The translations under genes and the position numbers were made by a program. A stretch of 64,000 bases of DNA. Source: Cloeon dipterum. Lineage: Eukaryota; Arthropoda; Insecta; Ephemeroptera; Baetidae. The stretch covers positions 30,277,681 to 30,341,680 of the forward strand of contig NC_088786.1 of the NCBI RefSeq assembly GCF_949628265.1, in the 5' to 3' direction. The notes beneath the pieces are model-generated. The model did not search any database, was not told where the DNA came from, and saw nothing but the letters and a program-made list of their open reading frames with translations. Positions 52,101 through 64,000 of the stretch are shown here, in pieces; the first letter of the stretch is position 1, and every line of letters begins with the position of its first letter.

Positions 52101-54837
52101 TGTAACCGAACTGCTACACCTGCTTTTGCTCCTGCACGAGGACAAAACCGCATACTCCCTGCTTTTACCGGCAAACAGAATGCCGGGCCAATTAATGCTT
52201 CCCAGCAGCAGCTAAGGCCTCCTCGATCACGAATTCCGCTGCTCGATTGGAATGTTTCTAATTAAAATCCAGCTTATTTATGGTGGCTGAGTGAGTTTTA
52301 TCGCGGCCAGATTTTCCTGCGGTTTTAAATTCAGCAGAGTTCAGCTGCAAAATTGTTTCTCATGAGAGCAGATTCCGAACTGTGCAATCACGCTCCAGAC
52401 TTGATTCAATAAATTGCGAATTTATTTCGTGCATTTGTATTTTTGTGGTACAGTGAGTCGTGGCTAATAAGAATTTCTTTGCATCAGAGCCGCCTTTTAA
52501 TTGAGTTGGAGTTACTTGGTTTGTCCCTGGTTTTCACGTTATGGTGGTTCAGATTCAATTTCTCGAAAGTATTTACATTCAAACCTTGCTAGTTTAATAT
52601 CACATAAATTCCCGTATTTACGACTAGGCATAAGGTCATTAAAAGCATAATTAATATCGACTTGCTGAGCACAGCCCATATTTACGTCTAAATCAATTAA
52701 ATTCAATCTCCGCCCGTTGAAAGCGACACAGCACCTCTTTCCTTGAGTAATTACAAGCTGAACAAGCTCCTTTTGTTTATCCAGTATTCAATTATTGCGA
52801 GAGAAATCAGTTATAGGCGAAATTAAAATTAAACTGCGCTCGTAAAACGACTCTGGTCGTAAATTACGCCTGAATTTAATAATACAAAAGCGCAGTTCCA
52901 GTACAGGCGAGCGTTGCAGGTCAAAATCATAAATGCTGCTGGCTCCGGCGACGTGTTGTAAAAGACGCAGTTGTGTGTGGAATAAAAAAAGTTTAGTAAC
53001 GCACACACAGACACAAATAAAGCGAAATGTAATTCGCATAATGGCACGGTGTCGGGTTGCACGGACAAAATACGTAATTTATTTCACGCAGCCGCGAACT
53101 CATTTTGTTCCACAAGTGTGTAACAAAGGCGGGTTTCGTGTTACCCTTGGCTTGTGCGAGCGAGCGCGGCTTTATTGGTGCGCGAGTGCGGTGGTCCCGC
53201 TCCGAAACATTTTATTTCCAATCGGCCAGTGCGGTATAATGTCTCATATTCAAGCTTTCTCTGTGCTGAACGCGATTTAAAAATTCCAACCACCTGACTG
53301 GCCGCGCGCAGAGCAAAAAACGAGTCGGCGTGCTGTTCCGCCGGTGGCGAAAACTTCAGGTTTCGTAGCCCGCGCGCTGCACGAGAGAAAGAGTTAGGTG
53401 CGTTACCTAGCCACGCCGAGGGAGTGCGTTCGTTGTTTCCACAAATCTAGCTTTGTACGACACACTAGAGACGCTGCCGTGACTCTCCAGCCTATAATTA
53501 TCTATTTCCATAACGCGTGCAAAAATGCAAGTTAGAAACAAACTGTCGCTCTCGGTTGAATAGCAGAGAGAAAATTCTTTGTTTTTTGCTCGGTATGGTA
53601 ATTTATCGGCTCTCGGATTTTCCCCACTGCAATTATGCCGGAGCTGCGGTTGGTAATTGGAGATGCTCACAATTTCCTTGTGTAATTTCACCTGCAAAAA
53701 CAGCCACTGAAGTAATTTATCATCACGCAAATTTCCGAGAACATCTGCTCCAATGATTGTAATTTGGTCGTCATATTTTGAGGGAACGTATAAAATGTTG
53801 AATAAAATTCTCAGATTTTTACGACAAATAGAACCTATACAAACCTACATATTATTTGTGATTTAATGATTAAGAAATATAATATAGGGCTGCCAAGGTC
53901 TATGTGCACAAGGGCAAAGGAGAGTTGAATAATGTTTTCTGATGGTGACAGATAGATTTCCTTATATCTTGTATCTAAGTAAAAATTAATGAAACTATTA
54001 GCCGATGTCGTAATTACAAATTGGAATGATTGATTTCTCAGCTAGTGTATGGTCGTAAAGTCTGTTATTAGTATAGGAAGGATTTTGTAAGAAATGACTT
54101 ACCTATCTGTATTGATTATTGAAATGGCTGAAATGCGCAGTACACTTTAAACACGTTCCAGAAATTATGCAAAGTTATACATTTTTGGTGTATCTGGTGG
54201 TAGTAAAATTTTGATTATTGACTGTCTCCAAAAATAATTTCCTAAATTGCAAACTTTTAATTGTATAGGCGTTTGTTCCCGTATGAAAATTCTGATAAAC
54301 ACTAAACCTATTAATATCTCGCACTCCTTGAAGAGGGATGCAAACTGTGTCGCAGAACTGTTTTTTCAGTACGGGGTGGCCTATTATTTTTCACATTTTG
54401 CATTAAACCATGAATTTTCTGTTTAAAACCATAATAACATAGTCTTTTTGGTCTTAAAGTGTAACCTATCGCGGTGCAGGGACACTTACAATTTTTTTAT
54501 TCATCTCAAATATTGGAAAATACAAATTTATTGAAATAAATATCGGTAATAATCAAAACAAATTCTTCATCGATAAGTTTAAATTAAATGCAGCTCCCTC
54601 AATTGTTCTTTATCACTACAGCAATTTCCTCGGCACTATTATGGGTCAAAAAGTTCTGTAGTGATACTGAAAAAAAATAGTACGTCACACACATTGGTAG
54701 CTGTATTTAAAATGAAAAGTAAGACCTTCATGAGTGCATCTGCTGCCATTGGCATCAACCAAATTTCTTATTTCAATTAACCATTCAGAAGATTTTTCAA
54801 AAGCAAAAATTTCAACTTGAATTTCCTTTTGTTTCAG
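43129..54837. other. No gene recognised; probable first intron or regulatory DNA of the odd-family gene
   Basis: Non-coding throughout. CpG-richer islands lie at about 44.0-44.8, 45.4-45.75, 46.1-46.4, 47.0-47.8, 48.2-49.6, 51.4-52.2 and 53.1-53.7 kb. At 44,551-44,564 a GGCCGCCATGTTGG motif resembles a YY1/Pho site. A (GT)n run is at 44531-44545. The 210-codon minus frame at 49.0-49.7 kb is Arg/Ala-rich low complexity. The last ~1 kb (53.8-54.8) is AT-rich and ends in a pyrimidine-rich acceptor, TTTTGTTTCAG, at 54837. Confidence 0.4.
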
Positions 54838-54874
54838 TTACCCTGTTGGATGGGTTGACAAGTGAAACTTCGCG

Positions 54875-57800
54875 ATGCCGATCAACGACGAAGGTGGCCC
54901 CTCAGGGGGCTTGTCCGTCATCAAGGACGTGAGTGCGGAGGGTCGGCAGCGGCGGGACTCGTCGGCCGTGGCCAACGCCATCGCCGCCTTCCACCACGCG
55001 GCCTCGAGCATGATGGGCGGGCGCGGCCGGTCGGAGGCGCCGCACCTGGGCCGGGGCGAGAGCTCGGCCTTCGTGCCCGTCATCCCCTCGCGCTCTCTGC
55101 ACGATCACTCGCCCGGCAGGTCGTCGTCCAGGGACAAAAGTCCCGGGCCGAGCACCTCGGGCGCCTACGGCCGCAAGAGCTTCGACCTGATGGCCCTGAT
55201 GGCCGACAAGCGCAAGGAGCTCGCCCTCAGGGAGGAGGCCATGCTGGCGGCCATGCTACCCCGCCCGCCGCCCGGCCTGCTCGAGAACCTGGCCAGTCCG
55301 TACCTGCACATGTCCGCCATGCGCAACTCGCAGCCCCCGCCGACGGGGCCCCCGGGGGCGGCCGGCGGCCTCATGCACTCGGCCCCGGCGCCCAGCACCA
55401 GCTCCGCGCCGCCGCCCGGCGGGGCTGCCTTCCCCGGCGTCTTCCCGCACCTCGACCGAAGGCTCCTCCGCGCCCCCGGCCGCGCTTCCAGGCCCAAGAA
55501 GCAGTTCATCTGCAAGTTCTGCAACCGGCAGTTCACCAAGAGCTACAATCTGCTGATCCACGAGCGGACGCACACCGACGAGAGGCCCTACTCGTGCGAC
55601 ATCTGCGGAAAGGCTTTCCGCAGGCAGGATCACCTCCGGGACCATAGGTGAGACATTTTATGTTTTCCTTTTTCGTAACTACAACTAGCCGCCCACTGCT
55701 CGTCCCTTTAGACCCGACTATTGACAATTTTAGTTATTCTAACTCAAAAATTCATTTTACAATAGGAAAAATTAGAAATGGATGTCTCAAAGTGAATTAG
55801 TTATCAAAAAAATGAGTCACTCGTTTTTGTACTGTACAGCTTACTGTTTTGGTACCCGCAGACCTAATCAACAGTACTTAACCTCAGTTCAAAACAAAAT
55901 TCATACCATGCAGATTAATGAATTGTTAAGTTGCTTCCTTTAAAATTATTTTGGATTTAATGTTGAACCATTGCACATTTGAAATGTATAAATTTAATGA
56001 AAACAAATCCTTTTTCAAATGACTGATTAGCCGTGTCACGCTTAGAGGTCATGTTATATTCGGGTTTGAAATTTGAGCATCTCGTTGCTGCTTGCAGAAG
56101 TCCCAGAAGTCAAAGCAAAGATAAACGAATCAAATTGTCACACTCGTGTTAATCACACTACCTCGCGTCAGAATGTGAATGTTTAACTTTGTTCAAGTGA
56201 TTGTGAGAGTCAAATGTGGGATGCTAAAATTAAAAATAGTCTCTACAGCAACTTTAAAAATTTGAAAATGGATAATTCTTTTTAAACTGAAATGAAATTT
56301 ACATATATAGTAGTTTCTTTAGAGTACAAAGTCCGAGGTCATCAATTCCATTCAGAGCTATGCTAAAATCGCAAAGTGAAACACGAATAAATAAATGCTA
56401 GCAGTTTTTGCGCTCATTTCTAATATGATCGTGCGTTTATTTGCATAATACTTTTTTACGAGACTTTATAATGCAAAATTAATTCTCGCTGGCCTGTTTT
56501 TCACGCCTCACATAAACATTGTAAGCCGACGTATTTTAATCGGCAGTAAAGAGCGCCGTAATGCACCATCAGGGAGCGGCAAAGGGCTCTCATTCCACGA
56601 GAGCCTTGAGCCATTTAGCACACACCTCTATCTTTAAGGGAACGCTCCAAGAGCTCCGCATTTATTGGCACAAAATCGCCGTCAAGTCCAATTTCTGGCC
56701 TTGGATTCGCCCGCTGCGGCTCGTTTGCCGATTTTTCGCGCCAGCCGAAGCGGAGAAAATGAAAAGCGCATGATGTATCATTTTGCGACTGTGGCGTAAG
56801 AGAGTTAATTAGCCCGCTCGCTTGAGTGCACTCGTCTGCGAACAAATCGCCGGCCGCGCGTCTTCTCCTTACATAAATTACTATCTCCGCTGGCCGATCG
56901 CGGGAGTAATATGCGTGTATTTCTAATTACACGCCGATGCTGCTGCACTTTTATGGCGGCCATAAATACGCAGGGCTGTTTGTGTAATAAAATGGACCAT
57001 CCATTGCATGCTGGCCGGCGCGCGCGCTCCGACCCACAGATGTAAATGGGGTGTCCTGTTTCAAGTGCAACTTGAGAGCCGCCGCGCCGACCGATCTGCT
57101 CCTGCTGAATATTAAAACGAGGGGAAAATCGCTCGTCTACAGCACGAACGTGTCGCGTTTTTTCTTTATTATTTTTTAATTTATTTTTCCACCAGTTCCT
57201 CTAGGAGCTGCTGATGTGATCAGGAAAAGTCTAACGCAATCAGGCGCGCTCGAGTCTCGAGTCACGCGAGCCGCTCAAATGCAAAGCACTGACTGCCCTT
57301 GGGCCAATTAGGGTAGCGTTTCCCTGAGCTGTGTAAAATTGACCCTTTTCTCTCCATGAAGGTGCTGGATGGGTTTCATTTTGACGCTCTCCTCGATTTT
57401 TAAAATGCAGAATTTATAGCTTCTGCCATAAACAAGATAAATTTTAGGCAGTTTTTGTGTTGCCTCTTGAGTATTTTTTTTCAAGCGTCACAGATTTCAC
57501 TTTTTCTCGAAAAGAATCCCTTAAATATTGCCAGAAATTGTGACGGTATGATTTTTTAAAAGTTTTTAGCTCGGATTTACTCGGGCAGTTGCAAAAGAAT
57601 TAAAACGTCAAAGCGATAATAATCTCCAGCTTTTTTGACACAGTTCTCTCCATTGTGACGTTGTTTTGACTTTTATTGCCCCAGCAGCTAATTTCGGCCT
57701 TGGCTGAGCGTGCTAATTTAATTATCAGCTCGTTCCACCAACGCAGTCGTTCTCCGAAGCAATCGCCATATGAGCATACACATACTTTCTTGCTCTAGCG

Positions 57801-60394
57801 CCTTCCCGCGAACTCGGAATCTGATCTGCATACACATTTTTAGGTGCGCTGCCATTCGCCGCCCGGCATTCCAAACCCTTTTGTGCGCCGTGTTTGTACG
57901 CACGGCCGTAATATTAAGTGTATGGGCAGGACAATGCTCTTGCTTTATATATTATGTAGATGGCAGACGGTCATTTATTATTACTTCTTTCTGCTTTTGA
58001 TACATCGTGTTCACTCAGAGCAGAGCGGCTCTGAATTTATCTTGTGGCTCTGCTCTTTCTTCTTCTGAAGCCCGGCGTGAAGGGCTGACGTCACCTTTTC
58101 TAAGGCTGTGTGTTGGGCCGCGGCAGCATCCAGGGTCTGCCCGATGCCCGATGCGAGCCAGGCACGCAATCTTTTCCTCGCTCTTCGCTCCAAACACGCG
58201 ATATAGCAGCTAGCTGCTTTTCTGCTCTCTCGCTGCGCGCCTCTCTCACTTGGCCATGGATTAATTTGACGCTCGCAGCAGATGTATGTTGAAAATGCAG
58301 AGATATGTGTGTGATATTACGATGCCTTTGATGGCGCACAACAACCCGAGTCAGGCGCAATCAATTTGTTTGGGTGGAAATTGCGCTCACTCAGCAGTTT
58401 CAATTTACTCGGCGGACAACGATGAATCTCGTTTTTGCGTCCTCGCTGTTTGCTCTTCATGGGAGATTGTGTTAAAGTCGTGGTGTGCAAAGCCAGTAAT
58501 TGCTTCTGATGCCGAGAAAAATCACGGGTGAAATAATTTTGTTTTATGAAAAGGAGATTTTTCGGATGCTACGTTTGAGTTGGTGGAGATTTTCATTGAT
58601 TATTTCATGATCTTTTCAATAATTTATGCTGGATCACAAGGGCAATTCGGAAGTAATATTGAATTATGGGGATTTTAAGGAATGGGTTCCTAATAAACTT
58701 TACATGGGAGTCGTTTTACGAATTTTGAAGCCCGTTTTCGTTGAATCACGATAGTTTTTTTATAGATTGGCCAATTATGACGAAACAAACCGATCAATTT
58801 GTGACCTTTTTGATATGCAATTAAATTTTATGAAAGAAGACCCTAGAGAAAATCTTTAAAGGAAATTTCTATCTTTCTTAGAATATAAAAATTACCTTTT
58901 CATTGAATTGTCTTAAAATTGAGGTATTTTTAAACTGATTTCAATCTTTCAACTTGGTTCAAATCAGGTCAGACCACACGAGTTCAATAAATAAACCACC
59001 AAAACGTGGCATCCTAAGATTGAATCAGGATATTAAGCCAGTTGGTCAAACTGTAAGCATTATGAAGATCTAAATTTTGACTCGGCCATGTCTAACATTT
59101 CACGGTACGAAGATTTTGAGTAAAAAAAATCGGTGGCGAATGCTAATTAAGATCAGCCTGCTGCTCTTTTGGGCAGTTGACACTCGTTTTTTATCAACTG
59201 GCGAAAAACAACTTTGGAAACAACATACTTTCCCAAGCGTATCCTTAGAAGCCGCGCTTCATAGAAAAATCTCAGGTTGCAAAACCCGTCTCCTATTGCT
59301 CTAATGAAGCGCTATCACCTTCAACACAAACACACACAGCATCTCTCTTTCGATATCACATCGCAAGCGCGCATTAGCAAAACCGAAAGGCGCGGCGGCG
59401 GCGGCGGCCTCACAAGTCTCAGAGCTTTTATATAATAAAATAACACTTTCGAGCGGCTCGTATTAATTGCGTCGGCACAAAAAGTACTCGAACCATTGGA
59501 AATACATATAAATACAAAAAGAGCCGGACTTTCACTAACCAAACGGTTTAATCGTCTGTTCGCAGGTACATTCACTCGAAGGAGAAGCCGTTCAAGTGCA
59601 CCGAGTGCGGCAAGGGTTTCTGCCAGTCGCGCACCCTGGCCGTGCACAAGATTCTGCACATGGAGGAGAGCCCTCACAAGTGTCCAGTGTGCGCTCGCTC
59701 CTTCAACCAGCGGTCCAACCTGAAGACGCACCTGCTGACGCACACGGACCACAAGCCGTACGAGTGCACCAGCTGCGGCAAGGTGTTCCGGCGCAACTGC
59801 GACCTGCGCAGGCACGCCCTCACGCACACGGTCGGCGACGTGCCCGCCTCGGACTCGCCACCAGGCGTCCCCAGCGGCGCCGGCGGTGGCGCCGACGCCC
59901 TCAAAGGGCCGGCTGGGCCGTCGGACCGGCCGGGCACCAGCGCCGAGATGTTCCGCCAACAGCAGCTGCTGCAGCGCAAGGCCGCCTGCTGGGGGGCCCC
60001 GCCGCCCCCGTCGGCCTACCTGCGGCCCAACTACCCTCCGGCCGGGCCCAGCTTCCTCGACCGGCCGTCGGGCCACCGCATCTTCGGGCCCAAGCCGGCA
60101 ACCGTGACCAGCGAGGAGGCCGCCGCCGAGGAGACGACCCCGGCGCCGCAGACGAGCCCGCAGAACCTGACGATCGACGCGAGGCCGTCCGAGCTGGCCG
60201 ACGACCTCGCCGGCCCGTCGACGTCCGTGGCGCCGCCGGCGCTGTCGCCACCGGCCAAAGTGCAGAGTACAAAGCCCCCGACGCCTCCGCCGCTGCCGGC
60301 GCAGATCAACAGCGGCGTGCCCAACATCCCGCAGCAGCGCAACCCGCCGCCAAAACTGCAGGGCTTCACCATCGAGGACATCATGCGGAAGTGA
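54875..60394 (+). CDS. bowl: Odd-skipped family C2H2 zinc-finger transcription factor (bowl/sob type; OSR homologue)
   Basis: Two coding exons, 54875-55647 and 59566-60394; 533 aa. The coding exon follows a splice acceptor at 54837, with an in-frame TGA before the ATG. The N-terminal 200 residues are Ala/Pro/Ser/Gly-rich. Five tandem C2H2 fingers follow: C213-H233, C241-H261, C269-H289, C297-H317, C325-H345. Their sequences ([58 protein letters not shown]) are the signature of the odd-skipped/OSR family. Five fingers fit bowl or sob; odd itself has four and drm two. The C-terminus ends in FTIEDIMRK, an eh1-like motif that recruits the corepressor Groucho. In flies these nuclear factors pattern the embryo, gut and leg joints; bowl is held in check by Lines. 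The 3,918 bp intron splits an Arg codon inside finger 2. Both exons are strongly GC-rich against an AT-rich background. The choice between bowl and sob is tentative. Confidence 0.93.
55648..59565 (+). other. Intron of the odd-family gene
   Basis: 3,918 bp, donor GTGAGA and acceptor CTGTTCGCAG. No coding exon is recognised inside. CpG-richer segments at about 56,510-57,130 and 57,700-58,350 stand out from AT-rich DNA and could be intronic enhancers. Frames in these segments overlap on both strands and carry no recognisable domain. Confidence 0.85.
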
Positions 60395-60501
60395 CCCTCG
60401 CACATTCCCGGTTGAAAAACGTTTTTGATGCAACGACTAACGCGCTCAAAGTTTTCATCCTTTGAGGCCTCACTCCCGACCTGATCCGCAAACAAAGCTT
60501 T

Positions 60502-60509
60502 TGTAAATA
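60502..60509 (+). promoter_or_regulatory. Pumilio response element 1
   Basis: TGTAAATA matches the Pumilio/PUF consensus UGUANAUA exactly, 108 nt after the stop codon on the sense strand. Confidence 0.5.
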
Positions 60510-60569
60510 TCACCGATCTTCAGGATATATATTTATAAATATATACATGATGTAGGAACGCCATTTTCG

Positions 60570-60577
60570 TGTACATA
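60570..60577 (+). promoter_or_regulatory. Pumilio response element 2
   Basis: TGTACATA also matches UGUANAUA exactly. It starts 68 nt after the first site on the same strand. Confidence 0.5.
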
Positions 60578-61324
60578 GAAAAGGCTCCCCAGAGATTTTT
60601 ATACACATTTTTGTCAATCACTTTACTAACTCTCGCTATTCCACCGAAAAAAAGGCCTTTCGTTAACACTTCTCATTCGTACGTTTCGAAATGCGGTTTT
60701 CGAGAATTAGCATGTAATAACAACCTCTTTTGATGCCGTTTCTCGGAGCGGTGCGCGGAGTATGTGTGACATAAACCGTGAGTGCGTGCAAAGGTACATA
60801 TATACCGTGAATTTCACGTGAACGTGTTGTAAAAAATGTGTGTGTGTGTGCCTTTTTTGCTCTTGTGTCAATATGAGCACTAATGCGCATTTCAAAGAAG
60901 TCCTCTATTATATTTAATTGTTTGCTTAAATACGGAAAGCATAATATTTATCGAGTAGAAAAAGGGAGATATTTTAAACACATAAAAAGCCTGGCCGCGC
61001 AAGGGAAAAGCGTCTTTTTCCGAGAAGAGCTGCAGCCCGCGCAGTTGAGTGTCGTCGGTTTTGAGCGAGAGCTGCGCGACGTGGACACCGATCTCTTCCA
61101 ACTCATCATCAATCCATCCATCCAACAAATTAATTTTACATGCGCGACGCACACCATGATACAAACGATTTTCTTTGCTGTTAGTTGGTCCAGAGTTTAA
61201 GAAGAAAATGTGGTTATAAGGTTTACTGCTGAGAGAAGTTATTAAATTTTGATACGATATTGCCTTTTAAAGTGTACAAACAAACAATTTTCTGATACCC
61301 TTTTGTGAACATGTAAAAAATAAA

Positions 61325-64000
61325 AATTTCGCTTTTTTATTAAAAACCCGGCTCGTTTCATTTACATATTGATGGTCCTGTTTATTTTGCATTTTAATGC
61401 GTGCCATTAATACCAATTTGGACTAGACCACCGAGGATCGATTTACATATTAATTGGGCTGCTGATGTCGATGTGAACGCAACGCACTAAAACGTCTCAG
61501 CGGCGAAGGAAAAGGGGAAGAAAATCTCGACTGGGTTGGGCTCGGTTTCAATAGCGGAATAAATTTTACACACATCAGTGGGAAAGTATTTAGCTCCGGT
61601 TTCTTTTGATTTGCCACCAGGGCTTGCGCAAGATAATATCAAATCTGCCAGATTCACCTGCGGCCGTGTTATTAAAGTGCTGCACCGCTTGATTCGCCTC
61701 TCTGAAGTGATTCAATTTTTTTCATCTCTCCTTGCTCTGCAGACCGGCCCGCGTAGATTTTGTTTCTTGCTGAATAAATTACCCTTTCGCAGTCGAGCGA
61801 AGACGTCTCGCAAAAACGTACATGAATTACGTACACCAACTCAGCTGGCTAGCAATTATGTGGAATTAATTTTTTGCCAGTCTTTTTTACGTTCCCGACA
61901 ACCAGCATCAAATGGCATTCATTCGTCTTTCCCCGCAGCAGGTGGATAGTTTTCCTGGCGCATAGATTTTCGCTAATTAAAAATTACGAATTTTCCTCTA
62001 ATTATACAGCTGCTAATGATATTGGCTCTCCACTTTTGGCAATCAGCGGTGTTAGTCGGCGGAGCCATTCATTAACCGAACGCAGCAGTCCAATTTCGCC
62101 GGCGACGAGCAGTGAATAAAAAAAAAATCAATTCTCGCATCACAATGCAGTGTGTGCCACAAAACTTTGATTACTTGCAGCCGTGTGTTATTTTTTTTTT
62201 GCTCTCGGCGGCTGTACTGCCTTTCATCACACACGAAAACGCACAGACTTTTTGCCACAGCGCGCAGTGTGTAAATAATAATGGAAAATTTTAATTCCAT
62301 TACGAGCAACGGTACACACGCGGCGGCTCGGCGACAAAAAGCAATTTTCGCGTCAAATTATTATTCAAAAGAGGCCCTGCTCTTTTTCCTGCGCCGTACG
62401 CTACACACTGGCGAGACGCTTGATTAAAATCTAATTGCGGCGGTATCATTGGCTGGAATAGAATTTCTGCGCGCACAGTCGTGTCTTGCTCGAGTCCATC
62501 AAACTGGGCGCCGCCGACTCGCCGCCTGGCTCCAGCCTTCTCGGGCCGAGTGACGTCAACCGGGTGGCCTGGCGAACACACTGCGCGCCTGAGAACAGGT
62601 TTGCGGTGCCTCGGGTGCTTTAATCTACTTGTGTCATGTTCGCCAGTTGCTGGCTGCTGGACCAATAGCCGAGCTGTGTCCTGGTCGATCTGAGCAGAGC
62701 TGCTTTTCGGTGACGTAGACCCCGACCAGTCCATTCCATTGTATAAACACACCTATGTATATATATACACGCACGCCTGGTATGATTGTGCGAATGTGTA
62801 TTGAGAACACCACCTAACTGCCAACTACTCCCCGTGATTCAAACCAACTAACGAACGCAAGCTGCTCTCGAAAGCGCTCTACAGCCACTCGTCGCGCGGC
62901 TGGAGACTTTAATGAGGGGAATTCCGAAAATTTGTTGCACCAATTTGTTTCAGGTGGCGGGCAGTCTCGTGCGGAAAATATTAATTAAACCATTCAAATT
63001 GTCCAAATTAGAATTTTATTTTTTTCTTTTAAATGATTTTTTAGGAGGAATTTGGCGAGATGCGCGTTTTTGTTGTATCAGAGGAAAAAAGCGGTCTGCG
63101 GCGTTATTCGAAAGTGCTGCATTATATTCTGATGTCAAAATAATAACAATAATCTGCGTCCAAGGTTGGAACGGAATGGAGAAGATTGCAGCGGCAGCTT
63201 TTGGAGCCGGAATGCGGACCAGCGGCTGATTCCCGTTCCCCCTTGGCGTCCTCAGAAGTTGCCGTATTTTTCAACTCTTTCTGCCCTGCCTGTGTGTGTA
63301 TACCTTACATAAACCTCAGTGAGTACATGCAGGTGGGGAACTCCTCCTTCTCACAATCAGTCGTCAATGTTCGAACTCCGTGCTAATTTTAAATTTATTT
63401 TACTGCTTTGAACATTCAACTAGACTCGCTGGAGGCTGGATACAATAATGAAGAGAAAAAAAAATAAAATTGATAAGAGTGATTTTGTAAAAAATCCTCT
63501 TACTGCGCTTTAAAGAATTTTCTTTTAAATCCCGATTAAAAGAAAAGAGAAATGCTACTTTACCCTCACATTTAAAATATAATAGTTATGATAAAATAAC
63601 AATGATAGGGTTAATTTCCTGTTTATCTCAGTGATAGCAAGCCGAATATGATAAAGCATTCGCGGAGTTCCCTGGCAAGTACATAAAATAAAGGCAGCAC
63701 ACACACACATCCCTACTACTCGCGGCGGCTGCTTCTTCTTATAGCCAGCAACTTCTCATGCTGCCAATGATCTCGACTCCAGCACACAGTATAGAGGTTT
63801 ATTATTTTTAATCCGTTCCTCCAACACGTGATATCAAGGCCTGCCAGCTAAAAAAGTTAATTAAACCAGTCTTTTTTATGTGTCTTGATTTATCGATCGA
63901 GTCTGCTGGATTCTTTTCATACACGGCAAAAAGAGCACTTGCTCTCATTACATAAGTTCTCTCTCTCTCTCCTCTCTTCTCTCTCTTTCTTAAAAGAGAG
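61325..64000. other. No gene recognised; downstream of the odd-family gene
   Basis: Mixed AT-rich DNA with CpG-richer islands at about 61.45-61.95, 62.45-62.75 and 63.15-63.25 kb. No supported coding exon. Simple repeats: (CA)n at 63698-63709 and a (CT)n-rich tract at 63957-63990 near the window edge. In flies odd-family paralogues are neighbours, but no second copy of the finger exons is seen here. Confidence 0.45.
63957..63990. repeat. CT-rich microsatellite
   Basis: An almost pure CT tract (TCTCTCTCTCTCTC, then interrupted CT/TTC units) that fits either a microsatellite or a GAGA-factor-type promoter tract. Confidence 0.8.

Larger units (their letters stand above)
60395..61324 (+). other. 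3' UTR of the odd-family gene with poly(A) signal
   Basis: The first canonical AATAAA after the stop codon is at 61319-61324, giving a UTR of about 930 nt. It carries two Pumilio-type sites (60502-60509, 60570-60577), an AU-rich palindromic stretch (about 60,522-60,547) and a (TG)7 run at 60837-60850. An ATTAAA at about 61,242 is an alternative signal. Confidence 0.55.

Noticed and set aside
54862..55647. Second plus-strand frame of 261 codons over odd-family exon 1
   Set aside because: Low-complexity Pro/Arg/Gly/Ala translation from the GC-rich exon; the real frame encodes C2H2 fingers and continues in phase across the intron.
59321..60433. Long minus-strand open frame (370 codons) opposite the zinc-finger exon
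   Set aside because: It is an Arg/Gly/Ala-rich shadow of the GC-rich, high-third-position-GC finger exon on the plus strand and has no recognisable domain.
1..64000. tRNA, rRNA, CRISPR arrays and known microRNAs
   Set aside because: By eye I found no cloverleaf with proper box A and box B, no rRNA-like sequence, no regularly spaced repeats and none of the common insect microRNA sequences I know; a covariance-model search would be the decisive test.

Overview
The window is nuclear DNA from an arthropod, very probably an insect. It is AT-rich. Genes are split by many very short GT-AG introns (about 50-70 bp), AATAAA poly(A) signals follow the stop codons, and the gene families (CUB-serine protease, odd-skipped zinc-finger factor) have the insect style. 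I cannot name the species. No bacterial, organellar or viral gene was recognised. All gene models below were assembled by hand from splice sites and reading-frame phase; every junction listed keeps phase.

Layout. (1) 2.1-6.8 kb, minus strand: a nine-exon BTB-BACK-Kelch gene (KLHL type, likely Cullin-3 adaptor, 701 aa) with an acidic C-terminal tail. Its largest intron holds a fold-back element with ~120 bp arms and one copy of a dispersed repeat. (2) 6.8-24.3 kb: no gene seen; it contains the second, inverted copy of the dispersed repeat (22.6-22.9 kb) and a distinct block at 13.2-13.7 kb. (3) 24.3-28.1 kb, plus strand: a nine-exon secreted CUB-serine protease (473 aa). (4) 28.3-29.4 kb, minus strand: the tRNA-splicing endonuclease subunit Sen34 (TSEN34), tail to tail with the protease, stop codons only 134 bp apart. 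(5) 30.8-32.35 kb, plus strand: a protein with three U1/matrin-type zinc fingers (308 aa), head to head with TSEN34 across a GC-rich interval that is probably a shared promoter. (6) 32.4-54.8 kb: a 22 kb stretch with no coding gene, probably the regulatory domain of the next gene, with a candidate untranslated first exon near 43 kb. (7) 54.9-60.4 kb, plus strand: an odd-skipped family transcription factor (bowl/sob type, OSR in vertebrates) with five C2H2 fingers, an intron inside finger 2, and a C-terminal Groucho-binding eh1-like motif; its 3' UTR has two Pumilio-type sites. (8) 60.4-64.0 kb: 3' UTR, then no gene seen.

The compact cluster at 24-32.4 kb (extracellular proteolysis, tRNA splicing, RNA-binding-type fingers) has ordinary housekeeping spacing. 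The odd-family gene sits in a large non-coding domain, as is usual for a developmental regulator. I did not find a convincing undescribed multi-gene system. The most unusual items are the fold-back element, the inverted dispersed repeat pair, the acidic Kelch tail, the non-standard oxyanion-hole residue in the protease, and the paired Pumilio sites.
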